A stretch of DNA of 64,000 nucleotides. Source: a virus. Shown here one piece after another: positions 59,953 to 64,000 of this stretch. Numbering within the stretch: the first letter of the stretch is position 1; each line of letters begins with the position of its first letter. The DNA is taken from positions 160,491-224,490 of the IMG/VR virus record IMGVR_UViG_3300044641_007115, one strand, 5' to 3'. The notes under the pieces were generated by a model. That model saw nothing but the letters and a program-made list of their open reading frames with translations, was not told where the DNA came from and did no database searches. Both the position numbers and the translations under genes were made by a program.

Positions 59953-61362
59953 GTGAAAGTACACGATCAGCATTTGATGGGCTTTGAGGGTTTCGTGTGG
60001 TGGGTCGGTGTTGTAGAAGACCGGCGGGACCCGATGAAATTAGGACGACTTCGCGTGCGCGTCCTTGGCATGCACACCGAAGACAAGCAACTCATCCCGA
60101 CGTGCGAACTTCATTGGGCATACGTGTATCAGCCCGCCCCGTGGAACGCCGCTATGAACGGCCTTGGGCATAGCCCGATGGGACCGGTCGAAGGAACATG
60201 GGTTTACGGCTTCATGCGTGACTCACACGCGGCGCAAGACCTAACTGTGTTCGGAACTATCCACGGCATCCCGGAAGAAGCTCCACAGCCTTGTATTGGC
60301 TTCTTTGACCCATCCTTACCATTCCACGAACTACCACAGGCTCCCCGGAAGATTCGGTATCGCTACTACCCGAACGACGGCACCGGCGCACAATTGAAGC
60401 AGGAGTCCACCCCGGACCTGTATCCGCGCCAGAAGCACCCGTGGGGCGCGGTTGTTGGGGAGAACGACATCAACAGGCTAGCCATCGTAGAGAAGGTCGA
60501 AGATACCATCATGGGAGTCCGCAAGCGTCAACGTGACGTAGGGCGTCCCAAAGAATTCGGCGGTATCCCCATCGCCTTTGTTCATCCGACGCCGGGCCGG
60601 AAGTGGGTTGAACCTGAACCAACCTACGCCGCCCGGTATCCGTACAATCACGTGTTCGAATCTGAATCGGGCCATATCGTTGAGTTCGACGATACGCCCA
60701 ATGCGGAGCGCATCCACATCTATCACAAGTCAGGAAGCTACGCCGAAATCACGAACGCTCCGGGAAAAGAAGGCGACATGCAACTGAAGATCGTCGGGAA
60801 GGTCTTCATCACGGTCATGGAGAACGCCTATGTACACTTCCAGAACGCTACGAACATCACCAGCGACGGCGAAGTGAACTTGTATTGCCGGGACGACCTG
60901 AACATTCAGGTAGACGGAAACATGAACGTTCACGTGAAAGGGGACTACACAGAAAAGATCCACGGAAACCGGTACATCGACATCGACGGCAATCAAACTG
61001 AGAAGATTGGCGGCTTCGACAAGATCGAAGTCGGTAGCAATCACAGTATGCATGCTGGCGGAATCAGCGACCGGCACTCCGGTGGAGCGATGTTTGACAT
61101 CGCGGGCGGACAGATCAAACAATCCGCCGGTGGTACATTCATCATGGCATCCGGCGGAACACTGTCAGGTGATGCCCCGGCAATTCACTGGAATTCTGGC
61201 AAGGGATCGACATCAAGTCCGAAAGCGCCAGAATCCCCGTCTGTTCCTCCATTCCCGAACCCGTTGGGACTGAAAGAAGGCCGCAATGAATCCGGGCCGG
61301 ACCCGGAACCGGAAGAGAAGCCCGATCCGACACCACCAGAGTGTGAACAGAAGGATTGTTAG
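59953..61362 (+). CDS. Baseplate central spike/hub protein (gp5-like, no lysozyme)
   Basis: 469 residues from GTG 59953. FVWWVGVVEDRRDPMKLGRL and RVRVLGMHTED are the gp5 OB-fold; residues about 220-420 form a beta-prism with repeats (VFESESGHIVEFDDTPNAER; VHFQNATNITSDGEVNLYCR; FMASGG-type). The T4 lysozyme domain between OB and prism is absent, as in many T4-like environmental phages. It trimerises as the membrane-piercing spike under the PAAR tip. Confidence 0.88.
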   Translation: MKVHDQHLMGFEGFVWWVGVVEDRRDPMKLGRLRVRVLGMHTEDKQLIPTCELHWAYVYQPAPWNAAMNGLGHSPMGPVEGTWVYGFMRDSHAAQDLTVFGTIHGIPEEAPQPCIGFFDPSLPFHELPQAPRKIRYRYYPNDGTGAQLKQESTPDLYPRQKHPWGAVVGENDINRLAIVEKVEDTIMGVRKRQRDVGRPKEFGGIPIAFVHPTPGRKWVEPEPTYAARYPYNHVFESESGHIVEFDDTPNAERIHIYHKSGSYAEITNAPGKEGDMQLKIVGKVFITVMENAYVHFQNATNITSDGEVNLYCRDDLNIQVDGNMNVHVKGDYTEKIHGNRYIDIDGNQTEKIGGFDKIEVGSNHSMHAGGISDRHSGGAMFDIAGGQIKQSAGGTFIMASGGTLSGDAPAIHWNSGKGSTSSPKAPESPSVPPFPNPLGLKEGRNESGPDPEPEEKPDPTPPECEQKDC

Positions 61363-61813
61363 GTTGTTTGAAGCGGACTAGCCTTTTGAGCCGGACATCA
61401 TATCCGACATAGAAAGCTAGTTCGTCCACATGAACACGCAAGTATTCGATTCCTTTGTTGCGCCATATGACCATCATCCGGCGGGATATGATCTCTTGCA
61501 AGATCCGATGGTCATACTGTCGTAATACCGTGCCGGTCCAAGGAATCGGATGACTCAACAGTGCATCGGGTGGATATACCGTCACGATCCGCTGAGTCTT
61601 CTTATCATAGATGAGGATTCGGAAGTGGTCGTCGAACTTCAACAACCACTTCTCCCGGACTCCCCGGATTTCTAATCGAACACCATCACCAGCACGAATC
61701 CGCCCTTCGATCTTCCGAAGGGCGGATTGATTCATTTCGAGTTCGAACCTTTCGCGAAATCGTTGGCGCGCGTGTTCGCGCTGTCGTTCGCGAATAACCG
61801 ACAGCCGCCGCAT
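61142..61813 (-). CDS. Hypothetical protein, C-terminus overlaps spike gene
   Basis: 223 residues. MRRLSVIRERQREHARQRFR (basic helix), then KFDDHFRILIYDKKTQRIVT and EYLRVHVDELAFYVGYDVRL. The last 75 codons lie antisense to the end of the spike gene, an unusually long convergent overlap (221 nt), so the real end may be earlier. Function unknown. Confidence 0.6.
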   Translation of the reverse strand: MRRLSVIRERQREHARQRFRERFELEMNQSALRKIEGRIRAGDGVRLEIRGVREKWLLKFDDHFRILIYDKKTQRIVTVYPPDALLSHPIPWTGTVLRQYDHRILQEIISRRMMVIWRNKGIEYLRVHVDELAFYVGYDVRLKRLVRFKQPNNPSVHTLVVSDRASLPVPGPARIHCGLLSVPTGSGMEEQTGILALSDLMSIPCQNSSELPGHHLTVFRRMP

Positions 61814-61817
61814 ATCA

Positions 61818-62831
61818 TCAGGCTCCGACCACCATCACTTCCGTGCCGGTCAACAACTTCCGGTTCACACTGGTGGACTGAACGAAGATGTCCCAATCTC
61901 CGTGGTCACCGGGCGTGACACGGATTTCGTAGTCGGGCAAACCAAGCACTTGCCGCGCCGCCGATCCGCTGTAGACCTTGCCGGTCTTGCGATTACGAAC
62001 TGCGATTCCCTTGCTGGCTTGTACCGTTTCCGGCTTGTCAAGACGGTAGTAGGCCGAACCCTTGACGTAGACCTGACCGCTTTCGTTTTCGATAAACGTC
62101 CGAATTTCGCTGGTCGATCCGACGCTGTAGATCGCGTACTTGTCCTTCTTGAGTTCTTGTAGCTTGCTGGCGATGTCTTTGACGCTGACGCCAGCCATGT
62201 CCATCTTGAACAGATTGCGCGTGGAGCGGATGCCCTTCGCGCGATTGGTCATGAAGGTGTCGGTCGCCGTGGTCATCGTCTTTCCGGCGGTTTCGATACC
62301 AATGGCGGTCGTGGACCAGATTTCGATATTGCCTTCCGGGAACCCGGCCTTCTTCGCTTCGAACTTGCCTTTGGAGTCCGGCACCAGTGCGGCGACGGTC
62401 CAGTTGTCCGGCAGTCCACTGATGAGTGTGCTCAATTTGGCGGGCGTGAATTTCCGGGACTGGTTCTCTTCGCCGTCCGTGAGAGCATAGAGAAGAAAAG
62501 CGTGATCGCTGTGTAACTCCGGGATCTGACGCATTTCGGTGATCGCTTGCCCGGACGCATCCATAAGGGCCGTTGAGCCGCGCACCTTGTAGAGTTGGGA
62601 CAAACTGATGGGGCGCATCACGTCCATGTCAAAAACGACGCATTCCACCATGTCGTCGAAGAGATAGACGGAAACGCGGGTTTCCTGATTGAGTTCGATT
62701 GACCGGCGGCGCAAGTGAGTGATCTGTGCGTCGAATACTTCAACGACGCGCTTGGATAGATGACCCATTGAACCACTACGATCAACGACAAACCCGATGT
62801 GATTTGTGTACTGCTGGATAAGGGTTGCCAT
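61818..62831 (-). CDS. VWA (von Willebrand A) domain protein
   Basis: 337 residues from ATG 62831. HIGFVVDRSGSMGHLSKRVV has the MIDAS DxSxS; RGSTALMDASGQAI the Thr and YALTDGEENQS the second Asp. Residues 200-337 contain an extra beta domain (IYSVGSTSEIRTFIENESGQ). VWA proteins scaffold metal-dependent complexes, for example TerY/TelA-like or chelatase-type AAA+ partners. No MoxR partner in the window. Confidence 0.87.
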   Translation of the reverse strand: MATLIQQYTNHIGFVVDRSGSMGHLSKRVVEVFDAQITHLRRRSIELNQETRVSVYLFDDMVECVVFDMDVMRPISLSQLYKVRGSTALMDASGQAITEMRQIPELHSDHAFLLYALTDGEENQSRKFTPAKLSTLISGLPDNWTVAALVPDSKGKFEAKKAGFPEGNIEIWSTTAIGIETAGKTMTTATDTFMTNRAKGIRSTRNLFKMDMAGVSVKDIASKLQELKKDKYAIYSVGSTSEIRTFIENESGQVYVKGSAYYRLDKPETVQASKGIAVRNRKTGKVYSGSAARQVLGLPDYEIRVTPGDHGDWDIFVQSTSVNRKLLTGTEVMVVGA

Positions 62832-62850
62832 ATCCACAGGATACGGTATG

Positions 62851-63351
62851 TTATTGAGACGAAAAATCCGCGATGACCTGATCCAGTAGCATCGGAGTGT
62901 AACCGATTACTTCGACCGACATATTACGCGCCCACTTGGGTTGGTTGTCCGGGGTCTTGTCGTGAACGTGACCATACAGATGGAAGTCCGCCTTCTTCTC
63001 ACCGAACTCCGGGAAGTGGTTCAAGTAGAGGGATACCCCGTTATGAAGATGAACTCGGTTCTCCCATACTTCATCGATACCAATGGACAGCATGAATGCC
63101 GCATCCTTGTCATGGTTGCCGCGATGCAGAACGATCCGGCCATTCAAACGGGCGCGAACTTCGCTCCACCGTTCTTTCGGACCCATCGCAAAATCACCAA
63201 CGTGGAGAACAATGTCATCAGGATTGACAACGCTGTTCCAGTTGGCGATGAGGGCTTCGTTCATCATGTATTGATCGGCAAAGGGCCGTCCACAGTACTG
63301 GATGATGTTCTTGTGGAAAAAGTGAGTGTCTGAGATTACGAACTTTCGCAT
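62851..63351 (-). CDS. Metallophosphoesterase
   Basis: 166 residues. FVISDTHFFHKNIIQYCGRP (D-x-H), VLHVGDFAMG, VLHRGNHDKDA and HLYGHVHDKTP give the full calcineurin-like set in the small YfcE/phage-type protein. Acts on phosphodiesters, exact substrate open. Overlaps the gene upstream by 16 nt. Confidence 0.88.
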   Translation of the reverse strand: MRKFVISDTHFFHKNIIQYCGRPFADQYMMNEALIANWNSVVNPDDIVLHVGDFAMGPKERWSEVRARLNGRIVLHRGNHDKDAAFMLSIGIDEVWENRVHLHNGVSLYLNHFPEFGEKKADFHLYGHVHDKTPDNQPKWARNMSVEVIGYTPMLLDQVIADFSSQ

Positions 63352-63686
63352 GAGGTTTCGGGCACCAACCCATTTTCGCGCTGGTATTTGGCCCACATGT
63401 CTTGATTATACGGCTGAACTTCGTGGATGATGTTCCCGGTTGGTTCGTCCCGGATTTCCGTCTTGATGTTCCAGCCGGACAAGGCCCGCGCGTGCGCGAC
63501 GGCTTTCTCGAATTTCTCATAGCGTGCATCGTCCGTTACCAGTCTGGTCGTCCCGGCGATGTGAACAGTGTAGGGACCCGTAGCTTCCATAAAGGCCCGA
63601 AAGCGCGGAGAGATGACCGTGATGTCACCTTCATCTTCCGCCGCCGCCATCCTTTCCAGCCATTCTTTGCTTTGCGTGAATTGCAT
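63336..63686 (-). CDS. Hypothetical protein (116 aa)
   Basis: MQFTQSKEWLERMAAAEDEG then FMEATGPYTVHIAGTTRLVT and KFEKAVAHARALSGWNIKTE. TATAAT ends 9 bases before ATG 63686. Divergent from the last gene, sharing overlapping -10 sequences. Confidence 0.72.
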   Translation of the reverse strand: MQFTQSKEWLERMAAAEDEGDITVISPRFRAFMEATGPYTVHIAGTTRLVTDDARYEKFEKAVAHARALSGWNIKTEIRDEPTGNIIHEVQPYNQDMWAKYQRENGLVPETSCESS

Positions 63687-63707
63687 GTCAGTGCTATTAT
63701 AACAGGT

Positions 63708-64000
63708 ATGCAGCTTGCCAGCTACCGATTCGAATACGGGTCGTTCTATTTCGGCACAGAAAAAAACCCTAGATTCATGTGCCAACAGGTCAGCCTGATG
63801 TTCGACGACACCGGCACAGTGCTCAAACATGGACCGGCGGAATACATCGAACAGTTCATGAAGTCGGATCAAGTCCGCAAGATGCAAGAGTACTTCACCA
63901 TTCAAACCATCACGTTCGATGCCAGTGCGGAAGCGGCGGAATGGATCAACACTACTTTGGCTTCTTCTGGCTCTTTGCTGCCCCGCCTGAAGGTTTTGAT
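63708..64000 (+). CDS. Hypothetical protein (3' truncated by the window)
   Basis: Open to the right edge. MQLASYRFEYGSFYFGTEKN then FMCQQVSLMFDDTGTVLKHG. TATTAT is 7 bases before ATG with no ribosome binding site. Function unknown. Confidence 0.68.
   Translation, partial: MQLASYRFEYGSFYFGTEKNPRFMCQQVSLMFDDTGTVLKHGPAEYIEQFMKSDQVRKMQEYFTIQTITFDASAEAAEWINTTLASSGSLLPRLKVL

Noticed and set aside
1-64000. CRISPR arrays, insertion sequences, integrase or att sites
   Set aside because: No regularly spaced repeats, transposase, integrase or flanking direct repeats were seen.

Overview
This window is part of a large, tailed, T4-like (contractile-tail) bacteriophage genome. The evidence is the C-terminal part of a gp23-type major capsid protein at the left edge, a gp5-type central spike protein, a PAAR spike tip, a gp48/gp54-like tube or baseplate protein, a T4-type DNA ligase, T4-like late promoters (TAAATA just upstream of virion genes), and dense short genes that overlap by ATGA or TAATG. 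The host cannot be named. The DNA looks moderately G+C rich. The envelope-directed proteins (OmpA-type peptidoglycan binding, signal peptides) point to a Gram-negative host.

Layout. 1-800: end of the capsid gene and a terminator. 800-8200: mostly minus-strand small accessory genes (HNH protein, ADP-ribosylglycohydrolase, YiaAB membrane protein, HAD 5'-nucleotidase, zinc and HTH proteins). 8300-10100: glycosyltransferase and alpha/beta hydrolase. 10100-20700: nucleic-acid and nucleotide enzymes (RNA ligase, CCA-adding enzyme, PRPP synthetase, DNA ligase, a phosphatase), with a baseplate gene and SAM decarboxylase on the plus strand. 21200-27060: a six-gene plus-strand operon of coiled-coil proteins, a two-TM protein, a solute-binding/OmpA fusion, and an ABC permease and ATPase. 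27000-47200: many short genes plus LpxH-like phosphoesterase, HNH, 2OG-Fe(II) oxygenase, MazG-like protein, a CinA/nucleotidyltransferase fusion, an adenylyltransferase-like protein, BI-1 and a P-loop kinase. 47200-51750: a secreted protein, then an array of tRNAs almost all for proline and leucine. 51770-64000: further small genes, a WYL protein, PAAR tip, collagen-like fibre, M23-like protein, gp5-like spike, VWA protein and metallophosphoesterase.

Regulation. Two promoter types stand out. About 18 early-type promoters carry a palindrome, GACATATATGTC or a close variant. In most it overlaps the -35 of a TTGACA-N17-TACTCT promoter followed at once by GGAGAG and ATG; in three it has moved into the -35/-10 spacer. 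Late-type promoters carry TAAATA 4-18 bases before the start of virion and virion-associated genes. A third group of genes has a -10-like hexamer only 4-9 bases before the start codon, suggesting leaderless mRNAs.

Most notable: (i) a 35-codon leader ORF packed with Leu and Pro codons, followed by competing hairpins and a T-run directly before the Leu/Pro tRNA array, which looks like an attenuator; (ii) the envelope-spanning ABC/OmpA operon; (iii) five proteins, including the CCA-adding enzyme, whose N-termini resemble T4 capsid-targeting sequences with a prohead-protease-type site; (iv) a Tat-signal mini-protein that carries a piece of the capsid protein sequence; (v) a tRNA gene with more than 100 extra bases in its anticodon region. 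All assignments come from reading the sequence; no database or folding program was run.
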